Assembly (NCBI GenBank): GCA_020639135.1
Contig: JACKHE010000004.1
Span: 226,532 to 290,531, forward strand
Length of the DNA: 64,000 nucleotides
Origin: Phycisphaeraceae bacterium
GTDB lineage: Bacteria > Planctomycetota > Phycisphaerae > Phycisphaerales > UBA1924
Reading direction: 5' to 3'
The notes under the pieces are model-generated. The model had not been told where the DNA came from. It saw only the letters and a program-made list of their open reading frames with translations, and searched no databases. The position numbers and the translations under genes were made by a program. Shown in pieces: positions 35,762 through 45,148 of this stretch (within the stretch, counting starts at the first letter, position 1; each line of letters begins with the position of its first letter).

Positions 35762-35785
35762 CGCAACCAGTACGGCGGCCCGCGC

Positions 35786-36859
35786 TCAGGGTTCGGGCTG
35801 CGGAGCGGGAATCCGGGCTGCGAGCGCCTCCTCGAACGCCGTGATGACGTCGCCCGGCTCGATTGACGTGATATCGGTCGTTCTTCGCAGGGCGATGACA
35901 TCCGGTCCGGTGCGGATGGGCGCCCACTGCGCGGGGTCGGTGGGGCCGTAGAGCGCGACGATGGCGCAGCGGGTCATCGCGGCCAGGTGCATGGGGCCGC
36001 TCTCGTTGCACACGATCGCCCCGGCGTGATCGAAGAGCGGCAGCAGCATCGACAGCGGGAGCGCGAGCCGGCGGGCCTTGTCGTTGCGGCGCATGGCGCC
36101 GAGCAACTGCGCGGTGGTGGATTCCTCGCTCGGCGCGGTGAGGACGGCGACGGTGTGGCCTTGTTCTTCGATCGCGTGATCGGCGACGAGCGCGAAGCGC
36201 TCGGGCGGCCAGACCCGGTGGGGTTTGCCGGCGCCGGGGTGGATGACGGTCAGGGGCGCGGCGGGGTCGATGCCGGCGTCTTCGAGGGCGCGCCGGAGGG
36301 CGTCGTCGTCGCCGGCGAGCGGCGTGTAGGGCTCGATGATCGGTTGGATGTCCTCCCCGAAGCAGGCGGCGAACTGCGCGTAGCGGCTCATGTGGTGCGC
36401 CGTGTGCGTGTCGCGCAGGCGGAGGGCGTAGAACGCGCTGCGTCGGTAGGTGTCGAGCCCGACGGTGGTCGGCACGCCGGAGCACCGAGCCAGGGTCGCG
36501 CCGCGGTCGCCGCCGCTGAGGGCGAGCAGCAGGTCGTAGCGTCCCCTGGTCAGGCGCCGGAACCGGAGAACGGCGCCGGGGCCAGAGAGCAGCCCGCCGG
36601 GCGGGTCGAGCGGCAGGATGTTGGCGGGATCGAGCAGGCGCTGCGCCAACGGGACGAAGGCGCTGTTGACCATGCAGTGCGCCTCGGCGCCCCGCGCGGC
36701 TGCCGAGCGCTGGATCGCCTTGATGACCGGCGTGGAGATGGCGAAGTTGCCGATGTGCAGGTCGGTCATCACGAGCAGGATGCGTTGCGCGCCCCGGCAG
36801 GCCTCGGCGAGACACCCCGGGTCGGAGGCGGGCTTCCTGAGGAGTCTCCCGGCGCCCAT
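35786..36859 (-). CDS. Glycosyltransferase family 9 (heptosyltransferase-like)
   Basis: A 357-residue GT9 enzyme. N-terminal ILLVMTDLHIGNFAISTPVI is the sugar-acceptor side of the fold (with an unusual H-I-G-N-F-A in place of IGDxxLATP), and the C-terminal LTVIHPGAGKPHRVWPPERF and VCNESGPMHLAAM are the family's nucleotide-sugar (ADP-heptose) motifs. Suggests lipopolysaccharide core assembly at the inner membrane, consistent with a Gram-negative-like envelope. ATG overlaps the DinB gene's stop (ATGA). Confidence 0.88.
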   Translation of the reverse strand: MGAGRLLRKPASDPGCLAEACRGAQRILLVMTDLHIGNFAISTPVIKAIQRSAAARGAEAHCMVNSAFVPLAQRLLDPANILPLDPPGGLLSGPGAVLRFRRLTRGRYDLLLALSGGDRGATLARCSGVPTTVGLDTYRRSAFYALRLRDTHTAHHMSRYAQFAACFGEDIQPIIEPYTPLAGDDDALRRALEDAGIDPAAPLTVIHPGAGKPHRVWPPERFALVADHAIEEQGHTVAVLTAPSEESTTAQLLGAMRRNDKARRLALPLSMLLPLFDHAGAIVCNESGPMHLAAMTRCAIVALYGPTDPAQWAPIRTGPDVIALRRTTDITSIEPGDVITAFEEALAARIPAPQPEP

Positions 36860-37335
36860 CAGCGCTGGTTCTCCCAGCTGAGCACGTCGCCTTCCGGCAG
36901 ATCGGTGACGCCGAGGCGGCGGAGCATGTGCAGGGCCTGCGCGCGGTGGTGCATGCTGTGGGTGATGACGTGGGCGATCGCGCCGCCGAAGGTCTTCTCG
37001 GCGGGCGGGTCGTCGAGCGTGTCGGTCCAGCGCTCGTCCCAGGCGCCGCGGCGCTCGATGTCGTGCGCCAGCTCGGCGAGGTCGGCCGCCGCCCTGTCCA
37101 GGCGCGCGGTCAGATCGGGGACCGAATCGCCTTCCCGCTGACGCACCGGCTGCTCGTTCATCAGGTCGGTCCAGACCTCCATGTTGTCGATGATGTGCCC
37201 GAGCGTGGCTCGGAGTGTGCGCCGGCCGATGTCGAACTCGCGGTCGAGGGCTTCCTGCGGGAGCGAACCCGCGATGCCGAGCAGGCGCCGGGTGGTCCAG
37301 GCGTCGTGTTGGAGGAGGCGGTCGAGGAGGTTCAT
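36859..37335 (-). CDS. DinB-family protein
   Basis: A 158-residue four-helix-bundle protein. The three metal-binding histidines of DinB-like proteins can be placed at HIIDN (helix 2), HVITHSMHHRAQ (helix 4, typical H-x-x-x-H) and the N-terminal LQHDAWTTRRLLG. DinB/YfiT proteins act as metal-dependent thiol transferases or hydrolases; substrate not assigned. Start at ATG 37335; a longer upstream frame is read antisense or into the neighbour. Confidence 0.82.
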   Translation of the reverse strand: MNLLDRLLQHDAWTTRRLLGIAGSLPQEALDREFDIGRRTLRATLGHIIDNMEVWTDLMNEQPVRQREGDSVPDLTARLDRAAADLAELAHDIERRGAWDERWTDTLDDPPAEKTFGGAIAHVITHSMHHRAQALHMLRRLGVTDLPEGDVLSWENQR

Positions 37336-37372
37336 GTGGCGCGCGGTCCGGCGCAGACGATACCGCGCCGGG

Positions 37373-38383
37373 TCAGGGGGAGTGCTGCGGCTGCTGGTAG
37401 CGCGCGACGTGGGTCCCGGCCTGGAAGTCGTCGAAGCAGACACGGATGTGCGCGTCGGGCCAGATGAGGTCGAGCGTGCCGCGGGTCGGGGTGTACACGG
37501 CGGTGTAGAGCGTTCCGGAGCCCCGGGCGTACTCGTTGCGGTACAGCGGCGGTTCGAGGAAGCGCTGCGCGAGGGCGGTCGCGTCGCCGGTGTGGGTGGC
37601 GAGCAGGTCGTCGATGCGGCGCCGGCGCTCGATGGTTCTGGAGAACTCGGCGTACTCGGGCCAGGCGATGCCGCCCTGGTGGTTGGTCGCGGCGGGGTCT
37701 GTGGTGACCTGCGCTGGGGTGTCCGGGCTTAGGAGCAGAGTCGCGTGCTCGCCCTGCCTGTCGATGAGGGTCACGCTGTAGGCCATGTGGACGGGGACAT
37801 TGCGCAGCAGGGCGATCGCCTCGGGGACGGTCGCGCAGGATTCGAGCGCGGCCCGGACGAGCATGGTGGTCCCGAAGCCCTCCCCCACCGCCTTGTCGCC
37901 GCCGAAGGCGAGGCTGGCGGCCAGGCCGTGCTCGTTCATGCCGTCAAGGGCGCCGATGCTGCAGTCGGTGACGGCGATGACGTCGGTTTCGGACCAGGCG
38001 CTGCGGAGGACGACGCCGTCGCAGCGGCGGGGCGCGAAGTCGTAGTTGCGCACGAGCGCGATGTCGTCGCCCCAGCGCCAGACGGCCTGTGCGCAGCCGC
38101 GGATCGAGGATGGCGGGCGCCAGAGCGAGAGGAACCGGGCTTCCTCGTCGCCGCCGCCGACGAGTTCGCACAGCGTCTCGTGCACCGGGGCCATCGAGGG
38201 GAGGTGCTCGCGCAGCGCCCGGACGCAGGCGGCGTAGTCGGGGCGGGACGAGCCGTCGTGCGAGGGCGCGTAGCACCACCGGCGGAACGAGGGCCAGAAC
38301 TCGCGGAAGATGGACAGCCACTCGGGGCCGGGCTCGGCCTCGTGCACGAATCGGAAATCGAGCTCCGGGTGATGCCTCGTCAT
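37373..38383 (-). CDS. C45-family Ntn-hydrolase (isopenicillin N acyltransferase-like)
   Basis: A 336-residue autocatalytic Ntn hydrolase of the C45/AAT family. The self-cleavage Gly-Cys is at 96-97 (SSIRGCAQAVW), followed by the conserved ALVRNYDF, GMNEHGLAASLAF and TNHQ motifs. Such enzymes cleave or transfer amide-linked acyl groups (penicillin N acyltransferase, bile-salt-hydrolase-like, or amidohydrolases of N-acyl amino acids). Located 7 bp after the ATP-grasp gene, so in the same transcript as the decarboxylase; it could release or build amides formed by the upstream ligase, an inference. Confidence 0.8.
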   Translation of the reverse strand: MTRHHPELDFRFVHEAEPGPEWLSIFREFWPSFRRWCYAPSHDGSSRPDYAACVRALREHLPSMAPVHETLCELVGGGDEEARFLSLWRPPSSIRGCAQAVWRWGDDIALVRNYDFAPRRCDGVVLRSAWSETDVIAVTDCSIGALDGMNEHGLAASLAFGGDKAVGEGFGTTMLVRAALESCATVPEAIALLRNVPVHMAYSVTLIDRQGEHATLLLSPDTPAQVTTDPAATNHQGGIAWPEYAEFSRTIERRRRIDDLLATHTGDATALAQRFLEPPLYRNEYARGSGTLYTAVYTPTRGTLDLIWPDAHIRVCFDDFQAGTHVARYQQPQHSP

Positions 38384-38390
38384 CGCGGCA

Positions 38391-39947
38391 TTAGAGCAGC
38401 TTGAAACCAGCGTTGTCGATCGTCTCCTGCACCGGCGCCTCCTGCGCGGGGGGCAGCGGCTGTCCGAGGTAGTGGTCGCGGATGCCGCGGATCCACGCCT
38501 TGGCGCGGTCGTTGAGGCGGAACTCGTCGTCCATGAAACGGCCGGGGCTGACGAGGATGCCCAGGTCGGCGCCCTCGTAGCGGTAATCGCCGGCCCCTGA
38601 GATGCGGAGATAGAACGCGCGGTTCTCGTACTGGACGGTGCGGCGGTGTGTCTGCATGCGCACGTATCGGATCGTCCCGTCGTCGTTGAGCTCCCAGATC
38701 CCGGACGGCGGGGCGGCGACGATGTGATCGACGTCGCCCGCGGTGTGCTTGATGACGAGCTGGCTCCAGGAGTCGATGTTGTCGGCGCTGGCCCAGCGGT
38801 CGTTGATCGCGTCCACGTCGATGTTGTAGTCGATGCCCATCCACTCCAGGAGGTGGAACAGGAACAGCGGCGCATCGGCGTGGCAGAAGGAGGCGAGGTT
38901 GGTCATCGAGCTGGCGCCCGTGATGCGCGGGTTGCACTCGCCGAGATAGACCTTGCCGCTGTCGAGATCGGTGAGGAAATCGATCTCGAAGTAGCCGCGG
39001 TAGCCCAGCTTGCGGAGCTCCTCGCCGAACGCGAAGGCGGCGCGGCGGGCCTCGGCGCGGACCTCGGCGGTGAAGGTGTCGGCGTACACCTCGTTGCCGC
39101 ACCAGCCGCCCTTGTAGGGCGTCAGCTCGGGGAAGCCGACGAGCTCGGTCATGAGCGGGCCGACAATGGTGCCGTGGCGGGTCGCGCACGCCTCGAGCGC
39201 CGAGCCCCGGCAGCGGATCTTTTTCATCACCTTGACCTCGGGGGCCTCGGTGATCTCGTCGGCGTATTCGTTCCAGTCGTCCTCGCTGGAGATAAAGAAC
39301 GTGGTGTGCCCGGAGTCGCCGTAGGCGGTCTGGATGACGAGTTCGGGCCCGAGGTGGCCGGCCTTGGCGCGGAGGTCGGCGTAGCTCTCGATCCTGTCGA
39401 GGACATTGGGGACGGACTCGACCCCAGCGCGGTCGGCGATGCGGGTGGTCTCCATCTTGTCGTCGATGCGGGAGCGCAGCGCCGCGGGCGGGAAGCAGAC
39501 CTCCAGGCCCAGCTCCCGGCAGAGCTCCTCGGTGCGCTCGTCGAACATGAGGAAGACGGCCTTGCCGCCGGGGCCGCGCTTCTTGATGAAGTCGATGACC
39601 TCCTTGTGGGAGAGGAGGTAGTTGTTGATGTCCTCGATGGAGGTGAAGGGCTCGTGGGGCGTCTCGCCGGGGACGAAGACGTTGGGGTGCTGCCCGTCGA
39701 AGCAGTCGATGTAGTTGATGAAGGTGAAGTGGCGGATCCACTCGTCCATGCCGAGCAGGTTGAAGTTGGTCGCGCTGATGAAGTAGATCGGCTCGTCGTT
39801 GCGGTAGAAGAAGCGTCGGATGTCCGAGACATCGTTGAGGCGTTTGGACGGGGCGCCGGGCTTCGATTTGTCGGAGACGATGGGCGAGCCGGGGGACGAC
39901 GCGCGCGGTCTGGGCTCGGCCTGCCTGGTGTCGATATTGGAAGTCAT
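38391..39947 (-). CDS. ATP-grasp carboxylate-amine ligase-like protein
   Basis: A 518-residue ATP-grasp protein. An N-terminal domain (residues ~40-170, YFISATNFNLLGMDEW) resembles a biotin-carboxylase-type Rossmann part; the ATP-grasp core has ELVIQTAYGDSGHTTFFI (phosphate loop), VKVMKKIRCRGSALEACAT, GYFEIDFLTD and LGECNPRITGASSMTN (metal-binding E-x-N). No BCCP-type biotin domain is seen. ATP-grasp ligases couple a carboxylate to an amine via acyl phosphate; the partner here may be the diamine from the adjacent decarboxylase. Overlaps the decarboxylase stop (ATGA). Confidence 0.8.
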   Translation of the reverse strand: MTSNIDTRQAEPRPRASSPGSPIVSDKSKPGAPSKRLNDVSDIRRFFYRNDEPIYFISATNFNLLGMDEWIRHFTFINYIDCFDGQHPNVFVPGETPHEPFTSIEDINNYLLSHKEVIDFIKKRGPGGKAVFLMFDERTEELCRELGLEVCFPPAALRSRIDDKMETTRIADRAGVESVPNVLDRIESYADLRAKAGHLGPELVIQTAYGDSGHTTFFISSEDDWNEYADEITEAPEVKVMKKIRCRGSALEACATRHGTIVGPLMTELVGFPELTPYKGGWCGNEVYADTFTAEVRAEARRAAFAFGEELRKLGYRGYFEIDFLTDLDSGKVYLGECNPRITGASSMTNLASFCHADAPLFLFHLLEWMGIDYNIDVDAINDRWASADNIDSWSQLVIKHTAGDVDHIVAAPPSGIWELNDDGTIRYVRMQTHRRTVQYENRAFYLRISGAGDYRYEGADLGILVSPGRFMDDEFRLNDRAKAWIRGIRDHYLGQPLPPAQEAPVQETIDNAGFKLL

Positions 39948-42703
39948 GCGTGCTCCGCTGGGAGGTCGAGCCGGCGCCCCTGCTCCATGCCCTCGGCGCG
40001 CTCCAGCGCGTCGTCGGTGAAGATTCGGAGGCCGAACTCGGGTTCGTAGCCGTGGATTTCCTTCACGCCGACGGCGTGGAGGTAGGCGAGGATCTCCCGG
40101 CTGAGGACCTGACCGGGGACGAGGATCGGGAATCCGGGAGGGTATGGCGTGATGAACGCGGCGGAGACGACCTCGCGGCCGGCGTCGATGGACGCGGCGA
40201 CGGAGCCGTCGAGCTTGAGGAACTCGACGGCGGACTCGTCGTAGGCGAGGAAGAACGCCTTGCGGAGGTCTCCCTCGGGTGTTGACGTGTCCCCTCCCGG
40301 CTTGAATGCGGGGTGGAACCTGCTGAAGTCCGGGAGCGCCGGGGCGTCGATGAGGTTGGCGACCTTCTGCTCGTGGCGGGCCCTGCCGGCCCTGCTCTCT
40401 CGAGCGAGGCGGCTGTCGATGTCGCGGGCGATGCGCGCGAAGACCTCGACGAGGTAGGCGATGTCGCCGCGGGTGGTGCCGATGTTGGTCATGAACAGCG
40501 CTGAGTTGCGCGAAGTCTTGTTGATCTGGATGTCGTGCTCGTCCATGAGCAGGTGGCGGAAGGCGTCACCGTCGAGGCCGGTGTTGGCGATCATGACGGT
40601 GACGCGCGTCGGGTCGAGTGTCAGCTCGTCCTGCCTCCAGGCGTCCTCCATGCTCTGCCAGCCCTTGATGGGGTCGTAGTAGGACTCGAGCCCGGAGGGG
40701 CGGAACTCGTCCGGGATCATGTCGGTGGGGCGGAGCACGGAGAAGTACTTGCGGATGAGCTCGTGCTCGGCGATGCGTTCGCGGAGCGTCATCGCCAGCC
40801 CGATCGAGCGGTGGACGAGCTCGTAGCCCTCGAGCTCGACCTGCCGGCGGCCGATATCGAGCGAGGCGATGATCTGGTAGTTGGGCGAGGTCGAGGTGTG
40901 CGTCATGTACGCCTCGTGGAACGCGGCGCTAGACTTCTGCGCGAAGTCCTCGTCCTGCACGTGGATCATCGAGCCCTGCCGCAGCGAGGTCAGCGTCTTG
41001 TGCGTGGACTGCGTCGCGTACACGCGGACGCGAACGGTGTCGGGGTCGGGCATGGCGCCCCCGTCCCAGGAGTCGCCGGACTGGAAGGCGCGCCGGTACG
41101 CGGGGTCGGAGAAGATTTCGCGCAGGCGCTTGGCGGCGCCCATAGCGGTCCTGCGACGCAGCGTGGGGCTGAACCCGGCGTAGGCGAACCACGCCTCGTC
41201 CCAGAGGAAGATCATGTCCGGCTTGATCGCCAGCACCTCTCGCATCACTCGCTCGGGGTCGTACGTGATCCCGTCGAAGGTGCAGTTGGTCATCAGCAGC
41301 ATGCGCACCTGGTCGAGCTTGCCGGCGTCGCGCAGCTCGATCAGCTGCCGCTTGATCGTCTCCAGTGGGACGGCGCCGTACATGGAGTACGGCGTCAGCG
41401 GGTAGGAGTCGAGGTACACCGGCAGCGCCCCGGCGAGCATGAGCGCGTAGTGGTGGGACTTGTGGCAGTCGCGGTCGATCAGCACGATGTCGCCGGGCTG
41501 GACGAGCGCCTGGACGACGATCTTGTTGGCGGTGGAGGTGCCGTTGGTGACGAAGAAGGTCTCGTCGGCGCCGAAGGCGCGCGCCGCGGCGGTCTGGGCC
41601 TTCTTGATGGGCCCCCGGGGCTGCAGGAGCGAGTCGAGCCCTCCGCTGGTGGCCGAGGTCTCGGCGAGGAAGACGCCGCGCCCGTAGAAATCCAGGAGCT
41701 CGCGCGCCCAGTGCGAGTTGGTCATGGACTTGCCGCGCGCCACGGGCAGCGCGTGGAAGACGCCAGCGGGCTTGAGGCTGAACCGGCGCAGCGCATCGAA
41801 GAAGGGCGCCTCGTACCGTTCCTGGATGCCCTTGAGGATGCTCAGGTGCAGCTCCTGGTAGGCCTCGAGGCGGTAGAACGCGCGGCGGAAATCGGCGCCG
41901 AGCCTGCCGGCGACCTCCTCCAGCGGCGTGTCGGTCACGAGGAAGAGGTCGATCTCGGGCCGCAGCTTCTTGATCAGCCGGCCCAGCGCGATGCTCCGCG
42001 GGAGCCCGTAGAGCTCCTGGAACCCCTCGTTCTCGAGCACCTCGAGGTAGCGCTCGAACATCACGTGGCGGTTCTTCGTGAGGAACCCGCAGTTGTACCG
42101 CAGCACGACGGTCTGGATCGTGCGGTTGAAGAGGACGGCGATGACGGCGTCCTCGACGCTCGGCGCCGAGACGATGTCGTAAACGAACTCGTCATCGTCG
42201 GCGCGGACGCCGTGCAGGTTGTCGCGGAGCTGCTGCATCTCCTCCGCGTCGATGTCGTCAACGATCAGCGCCTCGAAGTACAGCCTGGACTTTCCCTGCG
42301 GCGTTTCGGTGTGGTTGTTGTCGGGCTCCTCGTGGCGCCTGAGCCGGTGCAGGCCGCCGTTGGTGCGGTAGGCGTCGCCGATCAGGAGCCTGGCGATCTC
42401 GGCGACGCGGCGCGCGAGCTCGTCGTAGTCGGCCTCCTCGAAGAGCGCGGTCAGCTCCGCCATCGCGTCGCCGCCCGGGAACGCCCAGTAGGCCTCGAGG
42501 ATGCGGAGCGTGTCGAGGTCCTCGGCGACGAGGTCCCGTGGCTCGTCGAGCGCCCTGTTGAGCCTGGAGAACTCGCGCAGCCAGTTGCTGTTGACCTGGA
42601 GCTGGTTCCAGGTGTCCATGCGCAGCTGCGAGGCGTTGTACTGCCGCAGCTTGTGCGAGCCGTCAGGTCGCGCCGGGTTGTCGGGCTTGCCGGGGTCCGC
42701 CAT
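39944..42703 (-). CDS. Large Orn/Lys/Arg-type PLP decarboxylase
   Basis: A 919-residue fold-type-I decarboxylase, longer than the usual 700-760 residues because of an extra ~170-residue N-terminal helical region (residues 20-170). The central motif is IVLIDRDCHKSHHYALM, the metal-dependent YDPERV block follows, and the PLP lysine is Lys569 in YATQSTHKTL. The C-terminal half has VTVMIANTGLDG and the terminal EKIHGYEPEF-like stretch of the family. It would remove CO2 from ornithine, lysine or arginine. Start ATG 42703 overlaps the amidase stop; the alternative GTG is one codon upstream. Confidence 0.9.
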   Translation of the reverse strand: MADPGKPDNPARPDGSHKLRQYNASQLRMDTWNQLQVNSNWLREFSRLNRALDEPRDLVAEDLDTLRILEAYWAFPGGDAMAELTALFEEADYDELARRVAEIARLLIGDAYRTNGGLHRLRRHEEPDNNHTETPQGKSRLYFEALIVDDIDAEEMQQLRDNLHGVRADDDEFVYDIVSAPSVEDAVIAVLFNRTIQTVVLRYNCGFLTKNRHVMFERYLEVLENEGFQELYGLPRSIALGRLIKKLRPEIDLFLVTDTPLEEVAGRLGADFRRAFYRLEAYQELHLSILKGIQERYEAPFFDALRRFSLKPAGVFHALPVARGKSMTNSHWARELLDFYGRGVFLAETSATSGGLDSLLQPRGPIKKAQTAAARAFGADETFFVTNGTSTANKIVVQALVQPGDIVLIDRDCHKSHHYALMLAGALPVYLDSYPLTPYSMYGAVPLETIKRQLIELRDAGKLDQVRMLLMTNCTFDGITYDPERVMREVLAIKPDMIFLWDEAWFAYAGFSPTLRRRTAMGAAKRLREIFSDPAYRRAFQSGDSWDGGAMPDPDTVRVRVYATQSTHKTLTSLRQGSMIHVQDEDFAQKSSAAFHEAYMTHTSTSPNYQIIASLDIGRRQVELEGYELVHRSIGLAMTLRERIAEHELIRKYFSVLRPTDMIPDEFRPSGLESYYDPIKGWQSMEDAWRQDELTLDPTRVTVMIANTGLDGDAFRHLLMDEHDIQINKTSRNSALFMTNIGTTRGDIAYLVEVFARIARDIDSRLARESRAGRARHEQKVANLIDAPALPDFSRFHPAFKPGGDTSTPEGDLRKAFFLAYDESAVEFLKLDGSVAASIDAGREVVSAAFITPYPPGFPILVPGQVLSREILAYLHAVGVKEIHGYEPEFGLRIFTDDALERAEGMEQGRRLDLPAEHA

Positions 42704-43674
42704 CACGAGACTCCCCCGGTGGGCGCCGGGCCCGGCTCGGCGGCGGGGGCATCGACCGGGGGCGCCGGCGGGATGACGACGGCCTCGGCCTCCGGCGCCG
42801 GGTCATCGAGGCCCGCGCGCGAACCGCGTGCCTGCTTGACCAGCGGGCCCAGGGTGTCGAGGTAGCGGTGGTTCTCCTTGGAGCGGTGGTAGATGTTGAA
42901 GTCCACCTTGCGGTCCCGGAAGCTCTTGAGGGGCTGGCCCAGGCCGCGCAGGCCGACCTCGCGCGATCTGCTGACGCGGTCGAGGTCGATCTCGATGGGG
43001 ATCATCTCCTCGGCGGAGCCCGCCTCGTAGAGCACATCGCCGCTGGGCGCGACGATGATCGACTTGCCGTTGCCGCCGTCGCCGACGCCGTTGATGTCCA
43101 CGACGAAGCACTGGTTCGTCGCGGCGGTGGCGCGCGCGATGGCGAGCTCGACGTCGCGGTCGATGCTGCCGGTGAGCGTGGGGTGCAGGATGACCTCGGC
43201 GCCCATCGCGGCGAGTGTGCGCGAGGTCTCGGGGAACCACATGTCGTAGCAGATGCTCACGCCGAAGCGCCCGACGTTGGGGACATCGAAGACGCAGAAC
43301 TCCGTGCCGGACTCGACGCCGGTCTCGTAGGGGAGGAAGGGGAACATCTTGCGGTAGCGCGCGATGATGTTCCCGTCGGGGTCGATTACAGGCGCGGTGT
43401 TGAAGATGCCGCTGTCGGTCTTCTCGAAGAAGGAGCCCGGCAGCAGCCAGACGTTGTGCCGGGCGGCGAGCTCGGCGAACTGCGTCTCGGCCTCGCTGGG
43501 CAGCGGCTGTGCGTTGCCGGTCCAGCCGCCGAACGTCGCCAGCTCGCTGCACACGACCATCTGCACCCACGGGTAGAGGTACAGCAGCATCTCGATGCGG
43601 TTGGTGATGTGCCCCAGGTTGGAGCCCTGCCCCGAGAGGTGCAGCTGCATTCCAGCGATGGCGAACGGGGTCAC
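42703..43674 (-). CDS. Carbon-nitrogen hydrolase (nitrilase superfamily)
   Basis: A 323-residue amidase. The catalytic triad is placed at Glu44 (MVVCSELATF), Lys109 (RYRKMFPF) and Cys142 (SICYDMWFPET). Best guess from family is an N-carbamoylputrescine/aliphatic-amide hydrolase, which would suit the polyamine-type neighbours, but the C-terminal proline/alanine-rich tail (residues ~300-323) is extra. The GTG start at 43674 overlaps the stop of gabT-like gene as GTGA, showing translational coupling. Confidence 0.85.
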   Translation of the reverse strand: MTPFAIAGMQLHLSGQGSNLGHITNRIEMLLYLYPWVQMVVCSELATFGGWTGNAQPLPSEAETQFAELAARHNVWLLPGSFFEKTDSGIFNTAPVIDPDGNIIARYRKMFPFLPYETGVESGTEFCVFDVPNVGRFGVSICYDMWFPETSRTLAAMGAEVILHPTLTGSIDRDVELAIARATAATNQCFVVDINGVGDGGNGKSIIVAPSGDVLYEAGSAEEMIPIEIDLDRVSRSREVGLRGLGQPLKSFRDRKVDFNIYHRSKENHRYLDTLGPLVKQARGSRAGLDDPAPEAEAVVIPPAPPVDAPAAEPGPAPTGGVS

Positions 43675-44990
43675 GATGCGGCCCCGCCCAGCACGCCGGC
43701 GCCGACGTGCTGCAGGATCTGCTCTTCGAGGATGGACAGCCCCTTGTCGAGCTGCTCGTCGGTGATGACCAGCGGCGGGAGGAAGCGGATCACGTTGGCG
43801 TCGATGCCGGAGCGGATGACGATCAGGCCCTTGGCATGGCACGCGTCAACGATGGCCTTCGTCAGATCAGTCGCGGGTTTGGCCGGGTCGCCGGCGAGCG
43901 CCAGCTCCATCGCGACCATCCCGCCGAGGCCCCGGACATCGATGATCTCCGCGACGGACGATTGCAGCTTGCCGAGGCGTTCCCGGATGCGCTGGCCGAT
44001 GTGCTCGGCCCGGTCGTTGGCGCTGAGCTGCTCGAGGCGTCGGATGGTGGCCAGCGCAGCCGCGCAGGCGATCGGGTTGCCGCCGTAGGTGGTGCCGACG
44101 GTGCCGGGCTCGACGGCGTCCATGACGCTCGCCTTGCCGACGACGGCGCCGATGGGCATGCCGCCGCCCATGGACTTGGCCCAGGTGGAGAGGTCGGGGG
44201 TGACGCCGAAGCGCTGGTACGCGCCCCAGGCGCCGGTGCGCGCGAACCCGGACTGGACCTCGTCGAAGATGAGCATGATCCCGTGCTTGTCGCAGAGCCT
44301 GCGGAGGCCCTCGATGTACGCCTTGGGCGCGACGCGGAAGCCGCCCTCGCCCTGGACGAGCTCGATGATGATCGCGGCGACGTCCTGCGGCGCAACAGTG
44401 TTGTGGAAGGCGTGCTCGAGGCGGTCGAGCTCACGCCGCGTCACCGCACCGGGATCGCCGCCCCCCCTGAGAACATCGGGGTAGGGCATGCGGTAGATCT
44501 CCGGCGCGAAGGGGCCGCAGTTGCGCTTGTAGTTGACCTTGGAGGTCATGGTCGTGCACAGGAGGGTGCGTCCGTGGAAGGCCTCGCCGTAGCAGATGAC
44601 TGCGGGGCGCTTCGTGGCCTGGCGCGCGATCTTGATCGCGTTCTCGACGGCCTCGGCGCCGGAGTTGACCAGGATGCACTTGGTCCGATCGCCGTGGGGC
44701 AGGATCGTTGCGAGCTTCTCGCAGAGTTCGACGTAGGGCGTGTAGGTGGCGACGTGGGCGCAGATGTGGGTCAGGCGCCCGGCCTGCTCCCGGATCGCCT
44801 CGACGACCTCGGGGTCGCAGTGCCCGACGTTCATCACGCCGATGCCGCCGGCGAAATCGATGTACTCCCGGCCTTCGATGTCGGTGATGATCGCGCCGTG
44901 CGCGGAGTCAACGATGATCCCGGTGATGCGCGGCAGACCGCGGGTGACAACGGCGTCGCGACGCGCCAGCCAATCCTGAGAGCAGCCCAT
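43671..44990 (-). CDS. Class III aminotransferase (4-aminobutyrate aminotransferase-like)
   Basis: A 439-residue omega-aminotransferase. PLP lysine is Lys272 in LSTWAKSMGGGMPIG; Asp243 (LIFDEVQSGF) contacts the ring nitrogen, and NSGAEAVENAIKIAR is the phosphate-binding region. N-terminal RITGIIVDSAHGAIITDIEG also matches GabT/putrescine aminotransferases. Conserved motifs would allow GabT, putrescine or diaminobutyrate use. First gene of the coupled set; 148 bp separates it from the dehydrogenase gene upstream. Start ATG 44990. Confidence 0.9.
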   Translation of the reverse strand: MGCSQDWLARRDAVVTRGLPRITGIIVDSAHGAIITDIEGREYIDFAGGIGVMNVGHCDPEVVEAIREQAGRLTHICAHVATYTPYVELCEKLATILPHGDRTKCILVNSGAEAVENAIKIARQATKRPAVICYGEAFHGRTLLCTTMTSKVNYKRNCGPFAPEIYRMPYPDVLRGGGDPGAVTRRELDRLEHAFHNTVAPQDVAAIIIELVQGEGGFRVAPKAYIEGLRRLCDKHGIMLIFDEVQSGFARTGAWGAYQRFGVTPDLSTWAKSMGGGMPIGAVVGKASVMDAVEPGTVGTTYGGNPIACAAALATIRRLEQLSANDRAEHIGQRIRERLGKLQSSVAEIIDVRGLGGMVAMELALAGDPAKPATDLTKAIVDACHAKGLIVIRSGIDANVIRFLPPLVITDEQLDKGLSILEEQILQHVGAGVLGGAAS

Positions 44991-45133
44991 TGATGGACTC
45001 CTGAGAAGGTCTCCGGAGCGGAGACAAGCGTGGTTCCCGCCGGTCCGCTCCGTGGACCGGCGGCCGGTGTGGCGAACGCCCCCCGGTGATGGCTCAATCA
45101 TAGACCCGGCGGCGCCGGGCAGCGGGAGAAAAC

Positions 45134-45148
45134 GGGGCTCAGAGCCCC
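45134..45148 (-). terminator. Intrinsic terminator-like hairpin after the aldehyde dehydrogenase gene
   Basis: GGGGCTC-A-GAGCCCC spans the gene's stop codon; realistically a 5-bp GGGGC/GCCCC stem with a TCTGA-like loop. On the minus strand it is followed by GTTTTCTCCC, a short T-run. This would separate the dehydrogenase transcript from the aminotransferase operon, although the gap is only 148 bp. Confidence 0.5.
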
